NCBI GenBank assembly: GCA_016839365.1
Contig: JAEOUH010000069.1
Span: 1 to 64,000, forward strand
Origin: Candidatus Hermodarchaeota archaeon
Lineage (GTDB): Archaea > Asgardarchaeota > Hermodarchaeia > Hermodarchaeales > Hermodarchaeaceae
DNA: 64,000 nucleotides
Direction of reading: 5' to 3'
This document shows, in pieces, positions 8,943 to 17,401 of the stretch. Both the position numbers and the translations under genes were made by a program. Each line of letters opens with the position of its first letter. Within the stretch, counting starts at the first letter, position 1. The notes beneath the pieces are model-generated. The model ran no database searches, was not told where the DNA came from, and worked only from the letters and a program-made list of their open reading frames with translations.

Positions 8943-9809
8943 TTAGAAGCCTAAACTAGCTAGAACTTCAAGGATGATACCAGGAATCCAAGGGATGATC
9001 CCGAATAACACCACAACGAGTCCTGGGATTGGTTTTTCGATGCGTCGTGAGAAGAGAATGACTAAGACTGCGACACCAACCAGGAGCATTAATCCTGAGG
9101 CCAATCCATAGACGAGCCCAAAATAGACTAAGGAATGGGCTACGATGGCTGAATATGAAACAATATCACCGACTCCCATGAATGTGCCACCTAGCATGGT
9201 TCCAAGAAAGTCCATGCCATCGACACGCTTCCGCCAGTCTGATTTCACAGCTTGAGCTGTGAAAACATCCATGGCTGCCAGGGCCAAGAAAAGGACAAAT
9301 AGGGGCAAAGTGGGCATAGCCACACCTAGGAAGGCGCCGATACTGCCACCATACCAGATGACCATAACCTGCTTCCCCCAGTTAGGAAGCATATCAAGGA
9401 TAATGAAGAGGATGGCAAACATGGAGAAATAAATCGAAGCGAAGGCCACAATGCTGTAGAGGAAGAGGTTTTCAACTCCTTGTAAAAAGAATAACAAAAT
9501 GATATGACCAACCAATAATGTGGCCAGGAAGAGTAGAGGGGACAGGAGTACCGAGACGAAAAGACGGTCAGGTCGAAGGCTGGAAAACCGGAAAAACAAG
9601 TTCAATATGAAAACGATTCCTAACCCAATAACCGCATAGATGAGAATCATGTAGACATTCAAGGGGAAGGGATACACAGCTGTTAATGAGATATAGGCAA
9701 GATCAGTGGTTGTGAGGAGAATAAAGGCCAAGGCGCCTCCAAAAAGGGATGCAATGCTGACTTGGGCGGCGATTGTGAGAAACCGGTGTTTGTCGAAGTC
9801 AACTGTCAT
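8943..9809 (-). CDS. Presenilin/signal-peptide-peptidase-like aspartyl protease
   Basis: A 288-residue protein with about nine membrane helices. It has the two intramembrane aspartates of the A22 family: Asp181 in ALAAMDVFTAQ (usually YD; here Met-Asp) and Asp215 in MGVGD, the GxGD motif. PIPGL at 260-264 stands in for the PAL motif. The enzyme should cleave membrane-spanning peptides within the bilayer. The start at 9809 follows AGGTGAATACA; a longer frame upstream overlaps the binding-protein gene and is not homologous. It lies just downstream of the peptide transporter's binding protein, so peptide turnover is a plausible link. Confidence 0.85.
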   Translation of the reverse strand: MTVDFDKHRFLTIAAQVSIASLFGGALAFILLTTTDLAYISLTAVYPFPLNVYMILIYAVIGLGIVFILNLFFRFSSLRPDRLFVSVLLSPLLFLATLLVGHIILLFFLQGVENLFLYSIVAFASIYFSMFAILFIILDMLPNWGKQVMVIWYGGSIGAFLGVAMPTLPLFVLFLALAAMDVFTAQAVKSDWRKRVDGMDFLGTMLGGTFMGVGDIVSYSAIVAHSLVYFGLVYGLASGLMLLVGVAVLVILFSRRIEKPIPGLVVVLFGIIPWIPGIILEVLASLGF

Positions 9810-9838
9810 TGTATTCACCTGAAAAAAAGAAAGAGGGG

Positions 9839-9856
9839 GTAGGGCCGAAGCCCTAC
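9839..9856 (-). terminator. UUCG-tetraloop hairpin with T-rich tail after the binding-protein gene
   Basis: On the minus strand GTAGGGC and GCCCTAC form a perfect seven-base-pair stem around a TTCG tetraloop, followed by a pyrimidine tract ending in a run of T. It lies 12 bases past the stop of the solute-binding protein and just before the presenilin ribosome-binding site, so it can end or attenuate the transporter transcript. Confidence 0.7.
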
Positions 9857-9867
9857 ATACGTTTAGG

Positions 9868-11793
9868 CTACTTTCTGATTCTGAAGAAGTAGACACCAGC
9901 GATGATGATGATAACAATCACCACAACGGCAATGCCTACCCAGAGCAGCGGGTTCGGTGGGGCTGGACAAGGTGTTCGGGCCGGTTGCGTCATAGCAAAG
10001 TGCCATGTTGGGTTGCGGTCCAGAATGATGTATTGTTCAGTCACACGGGTGACCCACTTGTATGCACTGGTACCAGTCATGTCGTATGGAGTCGCAGGGC
10101 TCCAGGTGAAGTTATCAGCTTCATATGGCTCCCAGATGTGCTTGGGCAGAATCTGCACCTGAGTAGCACGGGTGAACTCCATGTATCCAGGATTGTTGGA
10201 ATAGATTTCCACAGTGTAGTCATCCGGGGTATCAACCCGGTACACACTTTGCACGTTGACTGAGGTGTAGGTGCCAAATGGGTGAATGTTCATCAAGCTG
10301 TATTGGACGTCTTCAGAGGTGAAGGGTGTGCCATCGTGCCAGGTGATGTTTTCATACAGGCTGAAGGTGTACAACAGTCCATCTTCAATATCACCAGAGG
10401 CAACGGTGGGTGTGATGGTCCATTCGTAGGCCAGGTTGGGTCCAATCCCAAGATCCTCATCGAGGGGATCAACAGCCCAGAGACCGTCGTAGATGAGTCC
10501 CATGATGGTCTGTGTGTAGCCCGATGAACTCAAAATGGTATTGGTAAAGTCCATACCTTCAGAGAGCACCGTGACATATTCGGTTGGGAAGCAACCGAAG
10601 GGACCACCAGCTGACTCCTTCAGACGAATCTGATGGTATGTGTAGGATTGACCACTCATCACGTTGATACCAACTTGTGGTACATAGCCTTCCCAGATAT
10701 CAGTTCGATAGGCGTGAGTGTATTCGTCGTTGTAGCAGACAATCATGGGCATTTCTTCCATGAGTATCGCACAAGCGTTCCACGCCCAGTTTCGAGCCTC
10801 TAATCGGGTCTCGGCGGCCAGCATCATTGAGGAGTTATAGTCGAATTCAGTGTTGTTGTAGCGGTAGAAGAAGGCATTGTTGTCACCAGCTGTGTGGAAG
10901 AAGTCGTACAGCAGGAATGGTTCACCTGGAGGATTGATGTTCCAGCTGAAACAACCAAGGCTGTATTCACCAGTACCAAGGCCTGCAATCAGAGCATCAA
11001 AGTCGACTTCAACAACTGAACCTTGGAGACCACACAATTCCATACCAGCAACCTGAGCGGTTACCGCTTGGATAGCTGGGTCATAACCCGCAGAAGCCCA
11101 TAATTCGATGGCCATTCCGTCGGGAGCAGCAATGTCACCACGCTTATCGATGCCAACATCATAGTTGCCGTCCTCGTTAGCGTCATAGTAACGCCAACCT
11201 GGGTGGGGCGAGTCGGGAGTATCAATGATGTGTGCCGCATCAAGAGTGGCGTTCGCTAATGCAATGTCTTGGGTGTAGAAGTGCTCACTCATCTGGTCCT
11301 CGTAGGTCCAGAATGTATAGGGGAGGGGAATGGGGTTGTCCATGGGTTGGGCAAATCCACCCCGGGCGTTGGCAACGACTAAAGTTTTATCCAACGCATA
11401 GGAAAGAGCAACACGATACCCGGTAATGTTGGTGGGGAATCGTGAACATTGCATGGTTAACTGTCGATAAATAGCTCCAGGGATAGAGCTGACTGTGATG
11501 GCTGGGTTAGCCTCAAGCTCAGCGACGGATTGGTGTGGGATTCGCTCGTCATAAGAATAAACTTCGCCAGACTGGAGTGCAAGCAGTGCTGTTGCAATAT
11601 CCTCAGATGGATAGACGATGAAAGTTAATCGATCAACGTAGCCACCGTGAGGATTGTAACCGCTTGGATAAGTCCAATCAGCTTGGACCGAAGCGTTTTG
11701 GGGAGCGATGTACGCAAGAGATAGGAAGAGGCCCACTAGTGCGATAGCAGTCACTAAAGAGATTTTTTTAATTTTTGTCAATTCGGAATTCAT
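9868..11793 (-). CDS. Family 5 (peptide-type) ABC solute-binding protein, apparently circularly permuted
   Basis: A 641-residue exported receptor. Residues 1-38 form a signal peptide or anchor (ISLVTAIALVGLFLSLAY), and residues 615-636 a C-terminal membrane helix followed by FRIRK, which is a common archaeal surface anchor. Between them the SBP_bac_5 fold is present in swapped order. Residues about 50-390 resemble the usual second half (VDRLTFIVYPSEDIA..., ending PMIVCYNDEYTHAYRTD). Residues 394-605 resemble the usual first half (IMGLIYDGLWAVDP, then TWHDGTPFTSEDV, then ILDRNPTW). It should deliver peptides or similar solutes to the DppB/C/D/F genes nearby. Confidence 0.85.
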   Translation of the reverse strand: MNSELTKIKKISLVTAIALVGLFLSLAYIAPQNASVQADWTYPSGYNPHGGYVDRLTFIVYPSEDIATALLALQSGEVYSYDERIPHQSVAELEANPAITVSSIPGAIYRQLTMQCSRFPTNITGYRVALSYALDKTLVVANARGGFAQPMDNPIPLPYTFWTYEDQMSEHFYTQDIALANATLDAAHIIDTPDSPHPGWRYYDANEDGNYDVGIDKRGDIAAPDGMAIELWASAGYDPAIQAVTAQVAGMELCGLQGSVVEVDFDALIAGLGTGEYSLGCFSWNINPPGEPFLLYDFFHTAGDNNAFFYRYNNTEFDYNSSMMLAAETRLEARNWAWNACAILMEEMPMIVCYNDEYTHAYRTDIWEGYVPQVGINVMSGQSYTYHQIRLKESAGGPFGCFPTEYVTVLSEGMDFTNTILSSSGYTQTIMGLIYDGLWAVDPLDEDLGIGPNLAYEWTITPTVASGDIEDGLLYTFSLYENITWHDGTPFTSEDVQYSLMNIHPFGTYTSVNVQSVYRVDTPDDYTVEIYSNNPGYMEFTRATQVQILPKHIWEPYEADNFTWSPATPYDMTGTSAYKWVTRVTEQYIILDRNPTWHFAMTQPARTPCPAPPNPLLWVGIAVVVIVIIIIAGVYFFRIRK

Positions 11794-11864
11794 TCCTTCC
11801 GTTTACTACCCTTGCGGCCTTGCAGTTTAGCACTGCCGCTAAAGGTCAGACTTCAATCCTCAAT

Positions 11865-11879
11865 GTGATATATATACAC
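11865..11879 (-). promoter_or_regulatory. TATA-box-like element for the binding-protein gene
   Basis: On the minus strand GTGTATATATATCAC is a near-perfect archaeal TATA box, centred about 79 bases ahead of the ATG at 11793. This leaves room for a leader of about 50 bases that contains a small hairpin (GCAGT/ACTGC stem near 11821-11836). Confidence 0.55.
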
Positions 11880-11986
11880 TGTGGTATAGGCTGAAACACC
11901 TACATCAAAACCCCATTCAGAAAAAGAGGATGGCTTGAAGACACATTCTGGAAATGGTTCAGCAATCAATCCTTCTGGTTATCTTC

Positions 11987-12259
11987 TTAATCCTCTTCTT
12001 CCAAATCCTCGCTTAGTGGAGGTGGAACAGGGCGTTGTGCTCGAAGTGCACGTGTACTGATTTCGAGGGATAGGATTATTGCCAGCAGAATTCCAAGTGT
12101 AAGGACACCGATAAGCAACAGCATACCTCCAAAAAGGGCGACTAGCCCATTAGTCGTCCAAAAAACAAACAAGAGTACAGATCCTATTGCCAATAACAGA
12201 ATGGGAACTAGAATCGTCCATCGCCGATAGACGACTTTTACTTTACGCTTTTCTGTCAT
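11987..12259 (-). CDS. Small two-helix membrane protein
   Basis: A 90-residue protein with a basic N terminus (MTEKRKVKVVYRRW), two hydrophobic helices (about 15-37 and 40-65) and an acidic tail (LSEDLEEED). No family is recognised. It is in line with the permease and binding-protein genes on the minus strand and could be an accessory transporter subunit. Confidence 0.6.
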   Translation of the reverse strand: MTEKRKVKVVYRRWTILVPILLLAIGSVLLFVFWTTNGLVALFGGMLLLIGVLTLGILLAIILSLEISTRALRAQRPVPPPLSEDLEEED

Positions 12260-12305
12260 TTTGTAGTTCCTTCATGATATGAATAATCAAATGGGATGCT
12301 GGTGA

Positions 12306-12725
12306 CTAAATTAAATCCTTTGTTCGGGGTTCTAGGACGAATTCGTTGAAGATAAGCCCTGCAACAGTTCCTAGTGAATACGATATGACCAAGGGAAAGA
12401 AAAGCGGGGCAGAAACCGCAAATTGGGAGATAATGAAGAAGGTCGCGTCTTGGGTGACGATTCCTAAGAAAACGGGCGCTGCTCGGGCGAGGGCGATGGC
12501 AAAGACCGAAAGGAGCATGGTCGCTACCATCGCAAGGATTGCGTCCTTGAATTCAAGGCATATTAATCCGAGGAAAAATGCGGGAATGAAGAGGAGAAAA
12601 ATGGCATACTGGGTAAGGAGAGGAAAAAGGTTAGTATAGGTGGTGTGCAGAATTGCCGTGGTGATGATTACTGCACCAGCTATACCATAAGCTGTGAATG
12701 CTATGCGGTATTTTGTATAGGACAC
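12306..12725 (-). CDS. Four-helix membrane protein of unknown family
   Basis: A 139-residue, strongly hydrophobic protein with about four membrane helices and short basic ends. It sits between the DppB-type permease and the small two-helix protein on the same strand, with short gaps, suggesting co-transcription with the importer. No motif identifies its role. Confidence 0.6.
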   Translation of the reverse strand: MSYTKYRIAFTAYGIAGAVIITTAILHTTYTNLFPLLTQYAIFLLFIPAFFLGLICLEFKDAILAMVATMLLSVFAIALARAAPVFLGIVTQDATFFIISQFAVSAPLFFPLVISYSLGTVAGLIFNEFVLEPRTKDLI

Positions 12726-12761
12726 TGCAAGAGCCTCTAATGTATTTTTGGATTAAGATTC

Positions 12762-13784
12762 TCAACCATATTTAATCCGTGGATCGAGAACACCATACAG
12801 TATATCTGCGATGATATTCGCTATAATGACTGTGGCGGCTATCATGAAGAATATCCCTTGTGCAACGGGCCAATCATTTCCAGTTAACGACGCATACAGA
12901 AGCCGTCCCATTCCAAGCCAGATGAACACAGTTTCAGTGAGGATTGCTCCACTGATAATGAATGCGAAGTTAATTGCAATTAGGGAGATAAGGGGTAAGA
13001 AGGCGTTGCGAACCCCGTGCTTGTATAAGACGGTGCGCTCTTCTAGTCCTTTTGCTCTTGCCGTAAGAATGTAATCTTCTGTTAAGACATCGACAAGCGT
13101 GTTCCGCATGAGCAACATGTATCCACCAAAGAACGCTAATGTCAAAGTCAACGCAGGTAACACAAGGTGCCAAGCTACATCAAGGGAATATGATATAGGG
13201 TCATTTGGTACTTGACCTGGTGGGCTAGTTGTGTGACCTAATGGGAATATTGGAAATCCAAAGTAAAGCATGGGAAGTACGGAGAACAATAGGAGAAAGA
13301 GCATTCCTAGCCAAAAGACAGGAACGCTGTAAAGGGTCAGGCTAGCTGTAATGAGGCCCGTGTCGAGTGCTCCACCATGGCGGCTTGCAGCGATGATACC
13401 CGTGACCACACCCAGGATTACGGCTAGAATCGTTGAAGTGCCCATAAGGAGTAAGGTATTGGGTAACCGTTCCAAAATATCTTGAGCAACAGGATTACCT
13501 GAACTGAAGCTTATGCCCCATTGGAGCGTAAACATGTTCCGCATATAAGCAAGAAAATGGAGCCACCAATCATACCAGGTTGCATTTGCAGGTGGAAGCT
13601 GGTATAGTGCTCGAATTCGCTCAATGGCTCGAAGATCCATACCTGGTTGAATATACAATATTGCTGGATCGATGCCAAAAATGAAAACGGGCAAGCGGAA
13701 CAAGAAGAAGTTGAAGATGACAATCGCAATGAACAGAGCAATTGCAATAAGAATCCGCTTTATCAGGTAATTACGTAATCCCAT
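12762..13784 (-). CDS. ABC transporter permease, DppB/OppB type
   Basis: A permease of about 340 residues with six membrane helices. The first (RILIAIALFIAIVIFNFFLF) is followed by an external loop of about 70 residues, as in DppB. The coupling helix EAA-type motif is present near the C-terminal third (ILTARAKGLEERTVLYKHG). It should pair with the DppC-type permease at 14.9 kb and the ATPases at 16.4-18.5 kb to import peptides or similar solutes. The partner permease is divergently encoded, so the importer is split across two operons. ATG 13784 or GTG 13793 can start it. Confidence 0.9.
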   Translation of the reverse strand: MGLRNYLIKRILIAIALFIAIVIFNFFLFRLPVFIFGIDPAILYIQPGMDLRAIERIRALYQLPPANATWYDWWLHFLAYMRNMFTLQWGISFSSGNPVAQDILERLPNTLLLMGTSTILAVILGVVTGIIAASRHGGALDTGLITASLTLYSVPVFWLGMLFLLLFSVLPMLYFGFPIFPLGHTTSPPGQVPNDPISYSLDVAWHLVLPALTLTLAFFGGYMLLMRNTLVDVLTEDYILTARAKGLEERTVLYKHGVRNAFLPLISLIAINFAFIISGAILTETVFIWLGMGRLLYASLTGNDWPVAQGIFFMIAATVIIANIIADILYGVLDPRIKYG

Positions 13785-13919
13785 TATTACCACATCAGTT
13801 GGAATATATCGTGGAATCTGAAATACTAAGACTAATAAAATTAACTGAAGAGGTATTTTGTTAGATGTGTTCTATGGATTAGAACACGAATAAGCTAGAA
13901 TATGGGTGAGAATACGATA

Positions 13920-14162
13920 ATGTCTGGTCAAATAGGGTATCGTGCTCTGATTGAAACAAGATCCACGTTAAAATGGTTCATTGTCATTGGAATCATTTTA
14001 ATCGTCATTGGTGTCTTGGTTTCCTTTGTAAGTCCATTAGCAATATTGATTATCTGGTTAGGGATTGCCCTCATTGCACTTTCCTTTATCATTCTGCTCT
14101 ATATTTGGTTAACCGATAAGCTTCTCCCGCAACCTAGTATGGATCGGGTTACTTCGGTTTGA
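13920..14162 (+). CDS. Small two-helix membrane protein
   Basis: An 80-residue protein with two membrane helices (FIVIGIILIVIGVLVSFVSP and LIIWLGIALIALSFIILLYI). GGTGAG lies ten bases before ATG 13920; an in-frame ATG at 13902 is less well placed. It is located between the two transporter permease operons. No family recognised. Confidence 0.55.
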   Translation: MSGQIGYRALIETRSTLKWFIVIGIILIVIGVLVSFVSPLAILIIWLGIALIALSFIILLYIWLTDKLLPQPSMDRVTSV

Positions 14163-14180
14163 AAACTGGTTGATTCTTTG

Positions 14181-14684
14181 TTAAGGAGGAATGATTCGTA
14201 CACCCTCAAAGGTGTTGATGCGTATTACTTCAAGACTTTCAAGGAAGCCAGCATTTACATATGGCTCTTGATATAAGAACCAACTCCAAGTGTCTGTGTC
14301 TTGAGCTTCTTGTAGTAGTTCCCAGTCGTCTTCTGGAGTGGGATAATAGAAGCTAAAGGTTCGATTTTCACCAGGCTGAAGATAAAATGAGGAACCCTTA
14401 ACCCCCCAACCGTACCTAAGGGTTTCGTTATTTAACCAAATCCGGGTATCTGTGTGTACAAATTGAAGTGGTGTGTTATGTGAGGGATTATCGATGTTCA
14501 CGGTCACTTCAACTCGGTGGAACCGTCCACTAGTTTCGTTTTTGATCACACGAATATCTGTGATTTCCATATTGAAGCTGAAGGCTCGATAAGTATCTCC
14601 CTGATAAAGCATGGAGATACTAAGGATGAAACTAAATCCGATGATGATTGCAAGGAAAATTATGCTGCGGCTTCGTCGTATCAT
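14181..14684 (-). CDS. Membrane-anchored extracytoplasmic beta-sandwich-like protein
   Basis: A 167-residue protein with an N-terminal membrane anchor (SIIFLAIIIGFSFILSISML after MIRRSR) and a beta-rich external domain. The pattern of strands around RFHRVEVTVNIDNPSHNTP and LQPGENRTFSFYYPTP resembles LEA14/Ig-type domains. It is convergent with the small two-helix gene and lies inside the transporter region. Function unknown. Confidence 0.6.
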   Translation of the reverse strand: MIRRSRSIIFLAIIIGFSFILSISMLYQGDTYRAFSFNMEITDIRVIKNETSGRFHRVEVTVNIDNPSHNTPLQFVHTDTRIWLNNETLRYGWGVKGSSFYLQPGENRTFSFYYPTPEDDWELLQEAQDTDTWSWFLYQEPYVNAGFLESLEVIRINTFEGVRIIPP

Positions 14685-14870
14685 ATCAAAATCATCTTTC
14701 CATTCATTTTTAGAATAAACGCAAATCGTTTTAAACCATTGGTAAAGGCATTTGGTGTTTTCCTGCTCATACCGTCAACTTAATATAACTTTTAAGTAGG
14801 TTCGGATTCTGATTATACTCATTCAAAATCTTGGGCACCTATCTTCAGGGGTTTCCTGGGTGATCAACTT

Positions 14871-16382
14871 ATGAGTGAAAAAAGATACAAACACCGGTTA
14901 TCGATTTTTGAACGGGCTAAAGGCGTTTGGAGTCGATATAGAGAGGTTAAACAAGGGCTTTTTGGCCTGATTGTTGTAATCTGGTTTTTCTTAATGGCTG
15001 TTTTAGCCCCCACCTTGTTTCCAATTTACCCTGGAGTATTGGTGAGGTCGGGACCAGATTATGCTGCTCCGCAGTGGATGTCTTGGACTTCCCCTGCTGA
15101 TTTAGGTAATAATATCGCAAGCCCACCTGCGCAAAACTTTATTCCAGACCCCTTTTTTGATTTTGATAATGGTTGGGTTATTAACGATTCATCTGCTCAG
15201 GCTTCATATTATTACGATAATGTTGACTTCGTTGGGAGTAATACTGGGAGAAATCGATCTCTCGTATTGCAGTTAACCGATACTTCCAATAATGAGACAT
15301 TCTATGGTGAAGCAGTTTCTGCTGAAATAACATTTAACTGGCCACATATACCGCCAGCACTTGCGTATTTGTACTTTCAAACACAAGTGGCAATAACCGG
15401 GAATTTAACTGAAAATGCCGTGCAAATTTACTATCAAATCCGGAATGAGGCACTATTCACTGGTGTAATTTCTCCAACCCAATACACCTTCATCGTGTAT
15501 CCTCGATATCCGCCCACTTGGCGGTTATATACTAACATTTTAACAAGCCAGGTGATGAACCGGGCGTTTCAAGCAGGTGAGGAAGTCACGATTCGAATCT
15601 GGATGGAATTCCGCGCTCCATCTGGAAACGCAAATCAGGTTGGAACGGTATCGCTTTGGTCCGATGATATTCAGCTCCAAGGCTATAGCCATTTCTGGGG
15701 TCCCTTGGGAACAAGTGATGTCGGTCAGGATGTCATGGCGCAGTTGTTCTGGGGCGCACAGGTTTCGCTGTATATCGGAATTATTGCCACCTTCATTGGA
15801 GTCGCAGTGGGTCTAATCTTAGGTCTTGCAGCAGGATATTTTGGTGGTGCGGTCGATGAAGCAACAATGCGGGTCACTGATTTCTTTATCATTATACCAA
15901 CACTTCCTGTGATGATGATATTATCTGCGATATTGAATCCGAGTCTTGGAATTACGGTTTTCGTGATAGCGCTATTCGCATGGCCGGGTCCGGCTCGGAT
16001 CATTCGTTCTCAGGTCCTAGTGGAAAAGGAGAAAGCTTATGTCGAAGCAGCGAAAGCCGCTGGAGCAGGCGATGTCTATTTGGTCTTTCGCCATGTCTTT
16101 CCGAATGTTCTCACTATCGTTTTTGTACAACTCGCCACAGGGGTATCAGGTGCAATCCTTGCAGAGGCTGGATTAAGCTTCCTCGGACTCACCCCGCAAA
16201 ATCTTGTATCCTGGGGTCGTATGTTACAAGCGGCGTATAACCAAGCAGCCCTCACACAGATTCCTCCAGCCTGGTGGTTCTTCGTTCCACCTGGGCTCTG
16301 CATTGCCTTGCTTTCCATGGGCTTTATATTCATAGGATATGCAGTTGACAAAGCACTTAATCCACGACTTCGAAGACTGTAG
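14871..16382 (+). CDS. ABC transporter permease, DppC/OppC type, with large external insert
   Basis: A 503-residue permease. After the first membrane helix (about 28-50) it carries an extra 200 or so residues (about 60-275) rich in aromatic, Asn and Thr residues (NPDFF-like start FIPDPFFDFDNGW), resembling a jelly-roll or carbohydrate-binding-type beta-sandwich. The usual DppC core with five helices then follows, starting GTSDVGQDVMAQLFWGAQVSL, with the coupling motif EAAKAAGAGD. DppC proteins are normally about 300 residues. The gene heads a run with both ATPases, the first only 11 bases downstream. Confidence 0.9.
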   Translation: MSEKRYKHRLSIFERAKGVWSRYREVKQGLFGLIVVIWFFLMAVLAPTLFPIYPGVLVRSGPDYAAPQWMSWTSPADLGNNIASPPAQNFIPDPFFDFDNGWVINDSSAQASYYYDNVDFVGSNTGRNRSLVLQLTDTSNNETFYGEAVSAEITFNWPHIPPALAYLYFQTQVAITGNLTENAVQIYYQIRNEALFTGVISPTQYTFIVYPRYPPTWRLYTNILTSQVMNRAFQAGEEVTIRIWMEFRAPSGNANQVGTVSLWSDDIQLQGYSHFWGPLGTSDVGQDVMAQLFWGAQVSLYIGIIATFIGVAVGLILGLAAGYFGGAVDEATMRVTDFFIIIPTLPVMMILSAILNPSLGITVFVIALFAWPGPARIIRSQVLVEKEKAYVEAAKAAGAGDVYLVFRHVFPNVLTIVFVQLATGVSGAILAEAGLSFLGLTPQNLVSWGRMLQAAYNQAALTQIPPAWWFFVPPGLCIALLSMGFIFIGYAVDKALNPRLRRL

Positions 16383-16393
16383 GTGAAATCAGA

Positions 16394-17401
16394 ATGTCAT
16401 TAAAGGTTGAAAATCTAGTTGTCTACTATTGTATGCGTCGAGGTGACTGTAGAGCTGTCGAAGATGTTACCTTCGAAATCGAGTCGGGTGATTCCGTCGG
16501 TTTAGTCGGTGAATCAGGATGTGGCAAGAGTACGGTTGCGTTTGCTATTCTGCGCATGCTTCCTGAACCGGGGGAAATCATGAGTGGGCACATCTATTTT
16601 GATGGTGAGGATATCGCTCTGTTAGGTGTCGAGGAGCTGCGGAATTTCCGCTGGACAAAAATAGCCATGGTGTTCCAAGGTGCCATGAATGCACTCAATC
16701 CTATTCTCCGAGTCAGCGACCAAGTTAGTGAAGCCATGCTCAGACACGATGAGAACCTCACCAAAGAGGAAGCTAAGGATAAAACCAGGGAGCTGTTCAA
16801 ACTTGTGGGAATGGATCCAGAACGAATCGACCATTATCCATTCGAATTCAGTGGAGGCATGAAACAACGAGCCATGATCGTAATGGCTCTTGCCTGTGAT
16901 CCCAAGTTTCTCATAGCTGATGAACCTACAACTGCCTTGGATGTCACTGTTCAAGCCCAGATTATGGAATTGTTAAAACGCCTCGTCAAGGACTTGGGGA
17001 TTACACTCATGTTAATCACCCATGACCTCTCCGTCGTGGCTGAGACCTGCAACAATGTTATTATCATGTACGCAGGCAAAATTGTTGAAACTGGATCTGT
17101 TCTTGAAATCTTTCAGAAACCCTGGCATCCATACGCTCAAGGCCTCATCTCATCGATTCCGTCCATTGAGAAATCCAGTGATCAGACTCTCGCCTCAATT
17201 CCTGGCTCCCCTCCGAATCTCCTTGATCCACCGCTTGGTTGCCGATTCCATCCACGATGCATGTATGCCCAGGATCTCTGCAAGGTTGAAGATCCCCCAT
17301 TGCTAGAGGTTAGCCGAAAACACAAAGCTGCCTGTCACTTAGCCAGTGGTCGAATCAAAGATGATAAATGGTCACCGGGTAAAATGGAGGTAGAAAGATG
17401 A
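16394..17401 (+). CDS. Peptide-type ABC transporter ATPase, DppD/OppD type
   Basis: A 335-residue ATPase with Walker A GESGCGKST, signature FSGGMKQRA, Walker B FLIADEPTTALD and the H-loop LITHDLSV. The C-terminal oligopeptide-transporter extension has its cysteine cluster (GCRFHPRCMYAQDLC). It powers the DppB/DppC permeases together with the next gene. The final codons overlap the start of the DppF-type gene by four bases (ATGA), implying translational coupling. Confidence 0.95.
   Translation: MSLKVENLVVYYCMRRGDCRAVEDVTFEIESGDSVGLVGESGCGKSTVAFAILRMLPEPGEIMSGHIYFDGEDIALLGVEELRNFRWTKIAMVFQGAMNALNPILRVSDQVSEAMLRHDENLTKEEAKDKTRELFKLVGMDPERIDHYPFEFSGGMKQRAMIVMALACDPKFLIADEPTTALDVTVQAQIMELLKRLVKDLGITLMLITHDLSVVAETCNNVIIMYAGKIVETGSVLEIFQKPWHPYAQGLISSIPSIEKSSDQTLASIPGSPPNLLDPPLGCRFHPRCMYAQDLCKVEDPPLLEVSRKHKAACHLASGRIKDDKWSPGKMEVER

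Noticed and set aside
9810..9917. N-terminal extension of the presenilin frame
   Set aside because: The Ser-rich extension is antisense-free but overlaps the binding-protein gene and the terminator hairpin. The ATG at 9809 has AGGTGA just upstream and homology begins there.
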